Shown piece by piece: positions 48,854 to 57,860 of a stretch of DNA of 64,000 bases (within the stretch, counting starts at the first letter, position 1; every line of letters begins with the position of its first letter). Made by a program: the position numbers and the translations under genes. The notes beneath the pieces were generated by a model. It ran no database searches and was not told the origin of the DNA. It saw only the letters and a program-made list of their open reading frames with translations. The stretch is from a virus, in the IMG/VR virus record IMGVR_UViG_3300035180_000246, positions 1 to 64,000 of that record. One strand, written 5' to 3'.

Positions 48854-49351
48854 ATGTCATATACATTTGATGGTGTTAGTAAAGTAATTGCTCTCGATGC
48901 GGGAGTAGTTACTATGTCTGTTAGGGATGTGTATAGTAGATGGGTAGATTGGTTTATCAGTACTGGTGGTAATCAAAAGTATTTACCAGCATTCTTAACA
49001 GTAGGTGGTGATGTAATTGATGCTACTGCTGGAACTAGTATTCCTGTCTATGGATTTTTAGTCAATGGTTGGCGAATTAGACCACAAGAAGCAGATCATA
49101 CATTGATAGTAAATGATGGCATCTTATTGGTTTCTGGTGGGGGTGATCCATTTCTTAATACATTAGGAAGTCATGTTGTAAGGATTAACTACCAACAACC
49201 AGTGCAAGCAATTACTGTTGATACTGGTGGTAGTGGTAATAGTTACACACTAGAACAGATTGCTAATGCTGTTTGGTCTAGTACTAGTAGAACACTCACA
49301 CAGAAAGTGGCAAGTCCTGGCGATGTTATTGCTGCTGTGTTTGCTAAATAG
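48854..49351 (+). CDS. Tail-associated protein, 165 aa
   Basis: Phage tail protein type: SVRDVYSRWVDWFISTGGNQ near the start, GWRIRPQEADHTLIVNDGIL in the middle, and a C-terminal LEQIANAVWSSTSRTLTQKV. Commonly found behind beta-helical tail proteins. Structural; exact role unknown. It ends the tail group before a 138-nt spacer and the lysis cassette. Confidence 0.65.
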   Translation: MSYTFDGVSKVIALDAGVVTMSVRDVYSRWVDWFISTGGNQKYLPAFLTVGGDVIDATAGTSIPVYGFLVNGWRIRPQEADHTLIVNDGILLVSGGGDPFLNTLGSHVVRINYQQPVQAITVDTGGSGNSYTLEQIANAVWSSTSRTLTQKVASPGDVIAAVFAK

Positions 49352-49489
49352 TTTTAATAATTGCAGTTAAGATGTTAAAATAAAGAAAGAAATAGCTAGA
49401 AAAGATTTATAGCATCGTAGGTGGTGTCTTAATAACACAGGCTATGTTAGCTGAATCAACTGCAAACACATTAACTAAAGGAAACATTG

Positions 49490-49825
49490 ATGGATGATAT
49501 AACTGAACGGGTCATGCGATTAGAGAATGATTTCGCTCATTTTGATAAAACTTTATCAAAGCTCGATACGACGATGGAAAAGCAAGTTCAAAGTAATTTA
49601 ACACTATCACACAGTATTTCTGAACTCACCAGAGAAATCTCACGGAATAGTATGGAAAATGAGCAAACGTTTACACGTATCCATAAAAATATCGATACGA
49701 TGGACACAATGATAAACAGTTTACGTGATGACTATCGAGAGACAAAAACACGCCTTTATGCGTATGGTGGCGTACTCACACTTATTGTCGCCCCAGCTAT
49801 GGCGCTGCTGGTCAAACATCTTTAA
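49490..49825 (+). CDS. Holin-accessory or XhlA-like protein, 111 aa
   Basis: Long amphipathic N-terminal helices (ERVMRLENDFAHFDKTLSKL, LSHSISELTREISRNSMENE) and one C-terminal membrane helix (YAYGGVLTLIVAPAMALLVK) give the haemolysin XhlA-like layout. ATG at 49490 with AAAGGAAA upstream. First gene of the lysis cassette, whose codon use differs from its neighbours. Likely helps the holin next to it. Confidence 0.65.
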   Translation: MDDITERVMRLENDFAHFDKTLSKLDTTMEKQVQSNLTLSHSISELTREISRNSMENEQTFTRIHKNIDTMDTMINSLRDDYRETKTRLYAYGGVLTLIVAPAMALLVKHL

Positions 49826-49848
49826 CTTAAACACAAGGAAACATACAG

Positions 49849-50142
49849 ATGAAACACTTTGATAAACGCCTGTTCTGGTTATTCGTGCCAGCAATTGCCT
49901 TTCTTTATGCCGTTAACGCCAGCTTGTTATTGGAATTTGTTAGCGTTCTGTCGCTAGGTATGTTGGTTGCTGGATTGACGCATATTATCCGCAAAATCTT
50001 ATTACCTTATGTTGATATGGGGGATATGGTAGAACAAGCATCATTATCATCTACAGGTAGTGGGTTGGTCTTTCTAGGTGCATCTGTGATGGTAGCCTCT
50101 TTTGCATTAATGATTAGTATGCTTATGTCAGCAGGGCATTAA
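49849..50142 (+). CDS. Holin
   Basis: A 97-residue membrane protein with three hydrophobic segments (LFWLFVPAIAFLYAVNASLL, FVSVLSLGMLVAGLTHII, SGLVFLGASVMVASFALMIS) and a charged link. Directly before the endolysin, with which it probably forms the lysis holes. Size and topology fit class I holins. Confidence 0.75.
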   Translation: MKHFDKRLFWLFVPAIAFLYAVNASLLLEFVSVLSLGMLVAGLTHIIRKILLPYVDMGDMVEQASLSSTGSGLVFLGASVMVASFALMISMLMSAGH

Positions 50143-50143
50143 T

Positions 50144-50761
50144 ATGGATGCCTTGCCAGTCAATGCGCTTACCTATTTGCCAGTTCTTAAACAAGAGCAA
50201 GTATCATATTGGCATGAACACTATAAGCCCAGCCTATTAGCTGGACAGGTTGAGCAAGAAAGTTGTACCTCACTTAAATCCCCCAAATGTTGGTCACCCA
50301 ATGCAGAGCTTAAGACTGACAGAGAATGGGGAGTAGGCTTGAGCCAATTCACCAAGACACAGTCTTTTGATGCTATTGAGGAGATCAAAGCCAAACATCC
50401 AGAAATTAACTGGGGAAACTGGTCGTTTAATCATCCATATCAAGCTAACTATCAGTTGCGTGGGTTAGTTGTCTATATGCGAGATTTAAGTAGCGAGGTC
50501 AAAGGGGCAGAAACACCGAATGATAATTATCAAATGGCGTTATCCGCCTATAATGGCGGCATTGGTGGGCTACGTAAAGAACGATTAAAGTGTAGCTTAC
50601 TGCTAACCTGCAACCCCAATATATGGTTTGGCAATGTAGAGTTAAGCAGCATTAAAAGCCACAAACCATTCAAGGGATACGGTCAAAGTCCATATGATAT
50701 TAATCGTGGTTACATTGGATTAGTATATAGCCGTGCTGATAAATATGAAGGGCGATATTGA
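50144..50761 (+). CDS. Endolysin, lysozyme/transglycosylase-like
   Basis: A 205-residue SLT-type muramidase or transglycosylase: GQVEQESCTSLKSPKCWSPN has the catalytic Glu (E-S) near residue 41, GVGLSQFTK the following motif, and ALSAYNGGIGGLRKE the AYNAG-like motif. No signal peptide, so release depends on the holin. Coupled to the spanin by a TGATG overlap. Confidence 0.85.
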   Translation: MDALPVNALTYLPVLKQEQVSYWHEHYKPSLLAGQVEQESCTSLKSPKCWSPNAELKTDREWGVGLSQFTKTQSFDAIEEIKAKHPEINWGNWSFNHPYQANYQLRGLVVYMRDLSSEVKGAETPNDNYQMALSAYNGGIGGLRKERLKCSLLLTCNPNIWFGNVELSSIKSHKPFKGYGQSPYDINRGYIGLVYSRADKYEGRY

Positions 50762-51237
50762 TGTGGTTTTACCCAATGATTACAGCAGCGGCTATCAGTT
50801 TCTTTGCTGGATGGTATGTAAATGGATTAAAGCTTAACGCTGAAATTGCACAACTTCATGCTACTTGGAATGAAGCCTACAGCAATCAAGTTAAAGCGAC
50901 GCTAGACAAAGAACACAATATTAACCAGTTAAACACTACGATAGAGGTGAATAATGCTATCAAAGCAAGAGCAATCGATGATGCACATGCTGAAAATATC
51001 AAGCTTGCTGCTGATGTTAAGCGGTTGCAGCACGCAGCCAGTGGCAGTAACCGCACCATGCCCAAAACTAGTGCTGCCTGCCAGTGTACAAGCTCAACCG
51101 CCACAAGCGGATTTTCAGACGAGAGTATCAACATTCTTGTCGAACTGGCAAAAGAAGCTGATGACGCTGCAAGATACGCAAACACCTGCCATGAATGGGC
51201 AGTAGGCGTTACGCAAGAATTAGATAAATCTTACTAA
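50761..51237 (+). CDS. Rz: Inner-membrane spanin (Rz)
   Basis: An N-terminal membrane anchor (YPMITAAAISFFAGWYVNGL) and a long periplasmic helix (HNINQLNTTIEVNNAIKARA, ENIKLAADVKRLQHAA) give the Rz layout; a C-terminal part contains three Cys. Together with the lipoprotein in the other frame it joins inner and outer membrane in the last lysis step. ATG at 50761 overlaps the endolysin stop. Confidence 0.85.
   Translation: MWFYPMITAAAISFFAGWYVNGLKLNAEIAQLHATWNEAYSNQVKATLDKEHNINQLNTTIEVNNAIKARAIDDAHAENIKLAADVKRLQHAASGSNRTMPKTSAACQCTSSTATSGFSDESINILVELAKEADDAARYANTCHEWAVGVTQELDKSY
50981..51205 (+). CDS. Rz1: Outer-membrane spanin lipoprotein (Rz1), embedded in Rz
   Basis: In the +1 frame inside Rz, a 74-residue lipoprotein starts MHMLKISSLLLMLSGC with lipobox L-S-G-C and continues with a Pro-rich part (TAPCPKLVLPASVQAQPPQ), as in Rz1. 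ATG codons at 50954, 50978, 50981 and 50987 are all possible starts. Complete embedding in Rz is the lambda arrangement. Confidence 0.85.
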   Translation: MHMLKISSLLLMLSGCSTQPVAVTAPCPKLVLPASVQAQPPQADFQTRVSTFLSNWQKKLMTLQDTQTPAMNGQ

Positions 51238-51259
51238 AGATTGGACAATAAGGGTATGT

Positions 51260-51796
51260 ATGCTTAAAAAGTATATCGAAGAAGGTTATACATTTACTTA
51301 TGGTATTGCTTCAGATTATAGTGCTGTAGAGATAACCAATATTATAGATAAGCTTAAAATAGCTATGAATAAAATGAATGCAACTCTTACTGTAGATATT
51401 ATCAAAATTAATATAGATACGTATGTTAAGGAGATACTGAGCAATCGTTATCAAGTTTTAGCCATGTATGGAGAATCTGAATTAGTTGCTGCTTTTGTTT
51501 ACACCATTGGTAGCTCTGTAACTTACAATGGTGTAATACCTTGCTTCATATGTAACACTGTTTGGGTGTCTGATAGTGTTGTAGCTCATGATGTATTTGA
51601 CAGACTTAGAAATTTTTTATACAGTATAAACGTGTATTGTATAAAAGTGGTAGATGCTAGAAAAGGTTTTATAGATGTATTTGATAAAACTAGATTAAGG
51701 GAAGGTATGGTAGTAAATGAGTTAAATACATCCGATGTTATGGTATACTTTGATAAAAATGATAAAAATACAATAAATTTTATAGTACGAAGGTAG
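51260..51796 (+). CDS. Unknown protein, possible GNAT-like acyltransferase
   Basis: A 178-residue protein with AAGGG before the ATG. Alternating strands and helices (QVLAMYGESELVAAFVYTIG, then CFICNTVWVSDSVVAHDVFD and RLRNFLYSINVYCIKVVD) resemble the central part of the GNAT acyltransferase fold, but the acetyl-CoA loop (Q/R-x-x-G-x-G/A) is not visible. It stands directly before the ACP gene; if it is an acyltransferase, an acyl-ACP could be its donor. Treat the function as a hypothesis. Confidence 0.5.
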   Translation: MLKKYIEEGYTFTYGIASDYSAVEITNIIDKLKIAMNKMNATLTVDIIKINIDTYVKEILSNRYQVLAMYGESELVAAFVYTIGSSVTYNGVIPCFICNTVWVSDSVVAHDVFDRLRNFLYSINVYCIKVVDARKGFIDVFDKTRLREGMVVNELNTSDVMVYFDKNDKNTINFIVRR

Positions 51797-51801
51797 TAGT
51801 A

Positions 51802-52113
51802 ATGAATAAAGAAATCCCTCTACAAGAATTTTTAAATATCTTAAAAGAAACTATCGAATATGAATCTACAGGTTTAGACTTAGATTTTAGTAACTATTCT
51901 ACTAATTCTAAGTTAAAAGATCTAAATTTAGATAGCTTAGATACTGCATTAACTTTAACTGGTTTAGGTAATTATTTTAATATGCCTAGCGATGCTAATG
52001 TAGAAGGTTACTTTCCAGATGTAAAAGGTCCTAAAGCACATCTAACAGTTATGGATTTAGCTGTTTGGATTAATAAGTATAATAATAATGGAGTAAGTAT
52101 TGATGTATCTTAA
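51802..52113 (+). CDS. Acyl carrier protein
   Basis: A 103-residue acidic ACP-like protein. The phosphopantetheine site is DLNLDSLDTAL with Ser45 in the D-S-L motif; a helix ahead (LQEFLNILKETIEYES) and the helix after it complete the four-helix pattern. It overlaps the ketosynthase gene by 11 nt, so the pair is co-translated. A host phosphopantetheinyl transferase would be needed, since none is seen in this window. Confidence 0.87.
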   Translation: MNKEIPLQEFLNILKETIEYESTGLDLDFSNYSTNSKLKDLNLDSLDTALTLTGLGNYFNMPSDANVEGYFPDVKGPKAHLTVMDLAVWINKYNNNGVSIDVS

Positions 52114-52957
52114 TTCCTATTCTTATACTTTAGATCTTTTAGAATCACGTACTAGTGCATCTCCGCTAACTTTTACAGTTAGTAAACTGGTTTCAGATTT
52201 TAAGTATACACCTGTAGGTGATAAGGTAGGTACTCTACTTGCTGCAGGTAATAGTACTTGGGCAGGCACAGAGACTGTATATCTATCTACTATTAGTAAA
52301 GAAAGTGCTAGAGTATCTTTTATGCAGCAATCGCAAATAGTAGCAGGAAAGTGGGCTAAACAACTAAAAGCTACTGATTGGTTAAGTACAGATGGTTCTG
52401 CTTGTAGTTCTTTAATCATTACTTTAGATTGGGTTAAATATTTATTTGAATCAAGTAAGCTTACAGATGCTATTATTATTAGCGCAGATGATGGTACTAC
52501 TGAACTAGTAAAGCAAGCTTTTACTCAAGCAGGTGTTTTAGGTAAAGCATTTAACGTAGGTTTTGGTGCTAGTATATTTCACGTATCTGCTAAGCAAACT
52601 GCAAATAGTATATGTAAGATATCTAATGTAGTTAATAAATATGCAATTGCTAATACTTTGGTAGATGTGTGTGAAGAAGGGTATACTAGTGTTATTACTA
52701 AAGATTTACCTTTAAACTATGTAAAGATGCATGATACCAATACAGAATCAAATAAGGTAGAATTGGTAGCTGTTAATGTAGCGTATCCAGGATGTGATAC
52801 ATTAAGCTTTAAACAGGAAATAGGACACACTATGGGAAGTTCTACAGGTGTAGAATTATGCCTATGTTTAGATAGGTATCCAAATAGTAATATATTGCAT
52901 TTAAGTGCAGGTATGGGTGGAATGTACGGATCTTTTTTTACGGAGAAACTTAACTAA
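52103..52957 (+). CDS. Beta-ketoacyl-ACP synthase (KAS II-like), compact
   Basis: A 284-residue thiolase-fold condensing enzyme, short for the family (about 410). The active site is complete: Cys101 in DGSACSSLI, His210 in KMHDTNTESNKVEL (HGTGT-like), Lys237 and His242 in SFKQEIGHTMGSSTGVE (Lys to His 5 residues, as in FabF), and a C-terminal AGMGGMYGSFFTEKL like FabF GFGGTNGS. It should form C-C bonds on ACP-bound acyl chains or, as in KAS III-like relatives, transfer an acyl group. ATG at 52103 is preceded by GGAGT; a TTG one codon earlier is possible. Confidence 0.9.
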   Translation: MYLNSYSYTLDLLESRTSASPLTFTVSKLVSDFKYTPVGDKVGTLLAAGNSTWAGTETVYLSTISKESARVSFMQQSQIVAGKWAKQLKATDWLSTDGSACSSLIITLDWVKYLFESSKLTDAIIISADDGTTELVKQAFTQAGVLGKAFNVGFGASIFHVSAKQTANSICKISNVVNKYAIANTLVDVCEEGYTSVITKDLPLNYVKMHDTNTESNKVELVAVNVAYPGCDTLSFKQEIGHTMGSSTGVELCLCLDRYPNSNILHLSAGMGGMYGSFFTEKLN

Positions 52958-55074
52958 TGAAAGATAAATACCTTTCTGCAGATGACAACCTAATTGATGC
53001 AGTTTCTGAAGAACAGTTAGAAAATAATGTTACAGAGACATTTGAGGTTAAGTGGAAGAATCCTCCTAAAGTGTCTAACCTAAAAGGCGACTATATTGCA
53101 GCTTTACCTACACATTCATCACATATTACTAATGTGGGTAATTGGTTAGATTTACTAAGTGGTAAATCTAAAACTAAGTTTGCTAAGAACAGATCTAGCG
53201 TACAACCTAAACTTGCACGTAAACAGGCTGAATGGCGTTATGCTTCATTATCAGAACCTTTTTTAAGTTCTAGTAACATATTTGATGCGCAACCTGTTAC
53301 GTGGGAAGATACTAAGGCTGCTGAACAAAATACTTTAGTACTTAACCACCAATTTAATAACAAAATTAATAAAGTAAGATTTGTTGACGAGTATGTACGT
53401 ACAGCTGTTGATGAAGGTACTATCGTTGTTAAGGTAGGTTGGGAATACGAAGAAGCTGAGCAAATGGTAGAAGAGCCTGTAATGGGTCAGCTTCCTGTAC
53501 AAGATCCTGCTCAAGCTCAACAAATGATTTCTCAAGGTATTCCTCCATTCCAAGAAGCTCAAGTAGGTACTAAACTTGTTAAAAAGATGGTTGCTGTTGA
53601 GAATCATCCTACTACTGAAATTTGTGAATTCGAAAACGTAATCATTGATCCTACATGTAAAGGTGACATTTCAAAAGCGAAGTTTGTCATACATAGATAC
53701 AATGTATCTATGGATGTATTGAAAGCTGATAAGCGTTATAAAAACTTAGACAATATTCAATTTACTGGTGAAGATCCTAGTACTTATCCAGACTACAATG
53801 ATAAAGATGCTGGTAACCTATTTACGTTTAAAGATAAAACTCGCAAGAAAGTAGTAATGTATGAGTATTGGGGATACTGGGATGTTAATAATGATGGTTC
53901 ATTAACTTCTATTTTAGTGTGCTATATTGGTAACACTATTGTTCGTATGGAAGAGAATCCATACCCAGATAAGAAATTGCCTTTTGTAGTAGTTCAATAT
54001 TTACCTGTACGTAAATCTATTTATGGTGAACCTGACAGTGTATTGTTAGAAGATAACCAAGCAATTATTGGAGCTATTACTAGGGGTATGATTGACCTTA
54101 TGGGTAGATCTGCCAATGCTCAACAAGGTATTAGAAAAGATGCTTTAGATGTAATTAATAAGCGTAAATTTGATCTAGGTGAAGATTACCAATTTAGCCC
54201 TAATATCATGAATCCTGAGCAAGCAGTATTTATGCATAGATACCCTGAAATTCCTCAATCAGCTATGATGATGATTCAGTATATGAATAATGAAGCTGAG
54301 TCTATTACAGGCGTTAAAGCTTATAATACAGGCATTGGTGGTCAAGGTTTAGGTAATACAGCTACAGGTGTTAGAGGAGCTTTAGATGCAGCTTCTAAGC
54401 GTGAACTAGGTATTCTTCGCAGATTAGCTGACGGTATTATTCAAATAGGTCGTAAATTCATTTCAATGAATGCTGAATTTTTATCTGATACTGAAGTAGT
54501 TAGAATTACAAATGATGAATTTGTTCCAGTTAAGAGAGATGATTTAGCAGGTAATATTGACTTACGCTTGACAATTAGTACTGCAGAGACAGATAATGAA
54601 AAAGCTCAGGAATTAGCGTTTATGCTACAGACATTAGGTAATAGTGTACCAATGGATGTAACTATGATGATTATGTCTGATATTGCTAAGCTTCGTAAGA
54701 TGCCTGAATTAGCTAAGAGACTTAAAGACTATCAACCCCCTGCTCCAGATCCTATGCAACAACAGATGCAACAATTGCAGTTACAGATGTTACAAGCAGA
54801 GGTTGTAAATGAACAGGCTAAGGGTCAAGATAGACAAGTTGATGCTAAATTGAAATTAGCTAAAGCAGGTGTAGCACAGGCTCAAACTCGTAAGATGAGT
54901 AGTGATGCAGATATGACTGACTTAGATTTTGTAAATAAATCTACAGGTGTTGATCATCAACAGACTCAGGAATTAGCTGCACAAAATCATCAACAAAACA
55001 TTGATGAACATGCAGCAAAAGCATTGCTTGAATTTCATAAAGAAAAAGCAATGCCTAAAGAAGACGCAAAATAA
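52957..55074 (+). CDS. Portal protein (N4 gp59-like)
   Basis: A 705-residue portal that forms the ring through which DNA passes. The first part has a conserved N-terminal region (GDYIAALPTHSSHI, NWLDLLSGKSKTKFAKNR, WRYASLSEPFLSSSNIFDAQ), as in N4-like portals; the middle has a clip/stem part with RGMIDLMGRSANAQQGIRKD. The end is Gln-rich and helical (QQQMQQLQLQMLQAEV). Follows the ketosynthase gene with a 1-nt overlap. Confidence 0.88.
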   Translation: MKDKYLSADDNLIDAVSEEQLENNVTETFEVKWKNPPKVSNLKGDYIAALPTHSSHITNVGNWLDLLSGKSKTKFAKNRSSVQPKLARKQAEWRYASLSEPFLSSSNIFDAQPVTWEDTKAAEQNTLVLNHQFNNKINKVRFVDEYVRTAVDEGTIVVKVGWEYEEAEQMVEEPVMGQLPVQDPAQAQQMISQGIPPFQEAQVGTKLVKKMVAVENHPTTEICEFENVIIDPTCKGDISKAKFVIHRYNVSMDVLKADKRYKNLDNIQFTGEDPSTYPDYNDKDAGNLFTFKDKTRKKVVMYEYWGYWDVNNDGSLTSILVCYIGNTIVRMEENPYPDKKLPFVVVQYLPVRKSIYGEPDSVLLEDNQAIIGAITRGMIDLMGRSANAQQGIRKDALDVINKRKFDLGEDYQFSPNIMNPEQAVFMHRYPEIPQSAMMMIQYMNNEAESITGVKAYNTGIGGQGLGNTATGVRGALDAASKRELGILRRLADGIIQIGRKFISMNAEFLSDTEVVRITNDEFVPVKRDDLAGNIDLRLTISTAETDNEKAQELAFMLQTLGNSVPMDVTMMIMSDIAKLRKMPELAKRLKDYQPPAPDPMQQQMQQLQLQMLQAEVVNEQAKGQDRQVDAKLKLAKAGVAQAQTRKMSSDADMTDLDFVNKSTGVDHQQTQELAAQNHQQNIDEHAAKALLEFHKEKAMPKEDAK

Positions 55075-55111
55075 CTAGGGTAGGCGTACCCATAACTAAA
55101 GGTAAATAGAA

Positions 55112-55462
55112 ATGACTGAATTAAACCAAGAAGCTCAACTAGCTGAAATTGAAATCTCATTAGAGCAAGCAAAAGAAGTAGTAGCCGCAGGATTAGCATT
55201 ACAACGACTTTATGCAAACCAAGACTTTATTAAAGTACTTGCAGATGGTTACTTTAAAGATGAAGCATTACGTTTAGTATACCTTAAAGGTGATAGTGTA
55301 CTTGATGTTGAAGCCATGAAAGATGTTGATAATCAAATTACTGCTATTGGATTGCTGCGAACTTATTTCCGCAGAGTTATGGGTCAAGCTCAACAAGCTC
55401 AACAAGCTATTCAAGATATGCAAGATATGCAGCATGAGATTCTGAATGGTGAAGATGTATGA
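55112..55462 (+). CDS. Hypothetical protein, 116 aa
   Basis: A helical, Gln/Ala-rich protein (EAQLAEIEISLEQAKEVVAA, QAQQAQQAIQDMQDMQHEIL) between portal and scaffold, the place of N4 gp58. Overlaps the scaffold gene by 4 nt. Probably an assembly factor. Confidence 0.65.
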   Translation: MTELNQEAQLAEIEISLEQAKEVVAAGLALQRLYANQDFIKVLADGYFKDEALRLVYLKGDSVLDVEAMKDVDNQITAIGLLRTYFRRVMGQAQQAQQAIQDMQDMQHEILNGEDV

Positions 55463-56568
55463 GTGATGAAGTTAACTATTTAGGAATGTCTGATGAAGAC
55501 ATTCTAGCAATGGATCTAGAAGACTTAAAAGAGTCTTCTAGCGATACAACGAATTCTGATGAAGCAGATAGTACACCTAAAGAAGATAATACTGTAGAAG
55601 GCTCTACAGAAGCTTCTGAAGCTAGTACTTCTGAAACTGAGGGTGAAGCAGAGCAAACTACAGATACCAATCCAGTTGACGGACAGGAAGTATCTGGCGA
55701 ATCTCAGCAAAAAGATGTCTCTACCAAAGATGTCAAAGATGTTTCTGAACCAGAAACTGTAGACTACAAAGCAGCTTATGAACGGTTACTAGCACCGTTT
55801 AAAGCTAATGGTAAGACTGTGCAAGTGGATAGCGTTGAGGACGCTGTATCGCTTATGCAAATGGGTGCAAATTACAACAAACGTATGCAGGAATTAAAAC
55901 CTAACTTACGTATTGTGAAGATGCTAGGGGATAACGGACTATTAGATGAAGCTAAACTTAATATGCTTATTGAAGTTGCTCAAGGTAAACCTGAAGCAAT
56001 TAAGAAGCTGGTAGCTGATAATCAGTTAGATGCATACTCCCTAGATGCTGAAACAGACTCTAAGTATATGCCCAATGATTACCGCGTAAATGACTCACAA
56101 CTTGAGTTAGACGAAGTAATTACGGAATTACGTGAATCACCAGCATTTACACGTACTGCAGATATTGTAGGAAATAGGTGGGATGCTGCAAGCAAAGCTA
56201 CCATTGCTGCCAATCCAAGACTACTTCGTGACATTAATGCTCATATGGAATCAGGTGCTTATGACGCAATTGCAGCTGAAATTGAAAAGCAAAGAATGTT
56301 AGGAAGAACTCCTGCAGGAGTATCTGATTTACAGTTATATGAGCTTACCGCTAAGTACATGTTAGAAATGTACAACAAAGCTCAACAAACTCAAAATAAG
56401 ACACCTATGGATAATGTTAAAGAACAACAACGGAATGCTAAAAAGCAGGCCCTAGCTCCTACAAAAAGTATGTCTTCTACAAAAAGTCAGGCAGTTCCAG
56501 ATTTTTTATCTATGTCAGATGAAGAGTTTGAGAAGTATGCTAAAGCTGATTTGTTTAAGACAGTTTAA
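55459..56568 (+). CDS. Scaffolding protein
   Basis: A 369-residue acidic protein with a Ser/Glu/Thr-rich, unstructured N-terminal ~110 residues (STPKEDNTVEGSTEASEAST), then helices and a basic C-terminal helix with Lys-rich NAKKQALAPTKSMSSTKSQA. This composition and position before the capsid gene are typical of scaffolds. The same DNA is also open in other frames; these are shadows. Confidence 0.8.
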   Translation: MSDEVNYLGMSDEDILAMDLEDLKESSSDTTNSDEADSTPKEDNTVEGSTEASEASTSETEGEAEQTTDTNPVDGQEVSGESQQKDVSTKDVKDVSEPETVDYKAAYERLLAPFKANGKTVQVDSVEDAVSLMQMGANYNKRMQELKPNLRIVKMLGDNGLLDEAKLNMLIEVAQGKPEAIKKLVADNQLDAYSLDAETDSKYMPNDYRVNDSQLELDEVITELRESPAFTRTADIVGNRWDAASKATIAANPRLLRDINAHMESGAYDAIAAEIEKQRMLGRTPAGVSDLQLYELTAKYMLEMYNKAQQTQNKTPMDNVKEQQRNAKKQALAPTKSMSSTKSQAVPDFLSMSDEEFEKYAKADLFKTV

Positions 56569-56595
56569 GTCTATTTAGGTTGAAGGAATATTATT

Positions 56596-57780
56596 ATGGC
56601 TCAAATTTTTGGTACAGGCGATAATGCCACGATTAACGGTACTGGTGCTACTCAGATCCAGCAACAGTATTACTATAAGAAAGCTCTTATTGATCTTGTC
56701 AAAGATCAGCACTTTATGCCATTGGCTGATGTGCGCTCTATGCCTAAGAACTTTGGTAAAACAATTAAACAATACCACTATCTACCTTTACTAGATGATC
56801 GTAACGTAAACGACCAAGGTCTTGATGCTAACGGTGCTACTATTGCGAACGGTAACTTATATGGTTCATCTAAAGACATCGGTACTATCTCAGGTAAGTT
56901 ACCTGCATTGTCTGAAACTGGTGGACGTGTAAACCGTGTTGGTTTCAAACGTTTAGAATTGCAAGGCTCTTTTAATAAGTTTGGTTTCTTTGATGAGTAC
57001 ACTCAAGAGTCTTTAGACTTTGACACTGATGCAGAATTGGAAATGCATGTTACTCGTGAAGCTTTACGTGGTGCTAACTACATGACTGAAGCTGCTTTAC
57101 AGATCGACTTGTTAAATGCTGCTGGTGTAGTTCGTTATGCTGGTGTAGCTACTTCAAACGCTACTATTACAGGTGAAGGTGCTACGCCTTCTGTAGTTTC
57201 TTATACTGACTTAATGAAGTTAGGTATTACTTTAGATAACAACCGTTGTCCTAAGCAGACTACATACATGAAAGGTTCAACAATGTTTGATACTGCAACT
57301 ATTCCTAGTGCACGTAGTCTATTCGTTGGTACTGAGCTGATCCCTACAATCCGTGGAATGAAAGATCTGTTTGGTAATCAAGCATTTATTCCTGTACAGC
57401 GTTATGCTGCTGCTGGTGCGATTCTTCCTCATGAATATGGTACTATTGATCAGTTCCGTATTATTGTTAACTTAGACATGGCTAAATGGGCAGGTGCTGG
57501 TGCATCAGCTACTTCTGCTAATTTAGGTTACCAAACTACTTCTGGTAAATATGATGTGTTCCCAATGTTAACTGTTGGTTCTGGTTCATTTACTGCTATT
57601 GGTTTCCAAACTGATGGTAAGACTGTTAAGTTTGTGATTAAGCATAGAAAACCAAGTGATAATATCACTACTCAAGATCCTTACGGTGAAGTTGGTTTCC
57701 ACTCTATTAAATGGTACTACGGCTTTATGGCTTTACGTCCAGAATGGATTGGTCTTGTTAAAACTGTAGCTCCAGTTTAA
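56596..57780 (+). CDS. Major capsid protein (N4 gp56 family)
   Basis: A 394-residue HK97-fold capsid protein of the N4-gp56 type: [20 protein letters not shown] near the start, [40 protein letters not shown] and [15 protein letters not shown], then [20 protein letters not shown]. Codon use is more GC-rich and regular than in neighbours, as for a highly expressed gene. A hairpin follows (57792-57815). Confidence 0.95.
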   Translation: MAQIFGTGDNATINGTGATQIQQQYYYKKALIDLVKDQHFMPLADVRSMPKNFGKTIKQYHYLPLLDDRNVNDQGLDANGATIANGNLYGSSKDIGTISGKLPALSETGGRVNRVGFKRLELQGSFNKFGFFDEYTQESLDFDTDAELEMHVTREALRGANYMTEAALQIDLLNAAGVVRYAGVATSNATITGEGATPSVVSYTDLMKLGITLDNNRCPKQTTYMKGSTMFDTATIPSARSLFVGTELIPTIRGMKDLFGNQAFIPVQRYAAAGAILPHEYGTIDQFRIIVNLDMAKWAGAGASATSANLGYQTTSGKYDVFPMLTVGSGSFTAIGFQTDGKTVKFVIKHRKPSDNITTQDPYGEVGFHSIKWYYGFMALRPEWIGLVKTVAPV

Positions 57781-57791
57781 TTGAGCTAATT

Positions 57792-57815
57792 AAGTAGAGG
57801 GGTAACCCTCTACTT
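57792..57815 (+). terminator. Strong 10-bp hairpin after the capsid gene
   Basis: AAGTAGAGGG-GTAA-CCCTCTACTT is a perfect 10-bp stem with a GNRA loop, 11 nt after the stop; no T run follows. It may protect the capsid mRNA end or lower read-through to later genes. Confidence 0.6.
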
Positions 57816-57860
57816 ATCAATTCTTATTAATATAATAAATTAATTTAAAGGTACAAGAAT

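Noticed and set aside
51260-52957. Normal host fatty acid synthesis genes picked up recently
   Set aside because: Codon use is that of the phage, the synthase is about 120 residues shorter than FabF/FabB, and no other fab gene is present.
55476-55710. Long open frames opposite the scaffold gene
   Set aside because: The scaffold's Ser/Glu/Thr-rich codons leave other frames open; these frames lack ribosome sites and oppose the operon.
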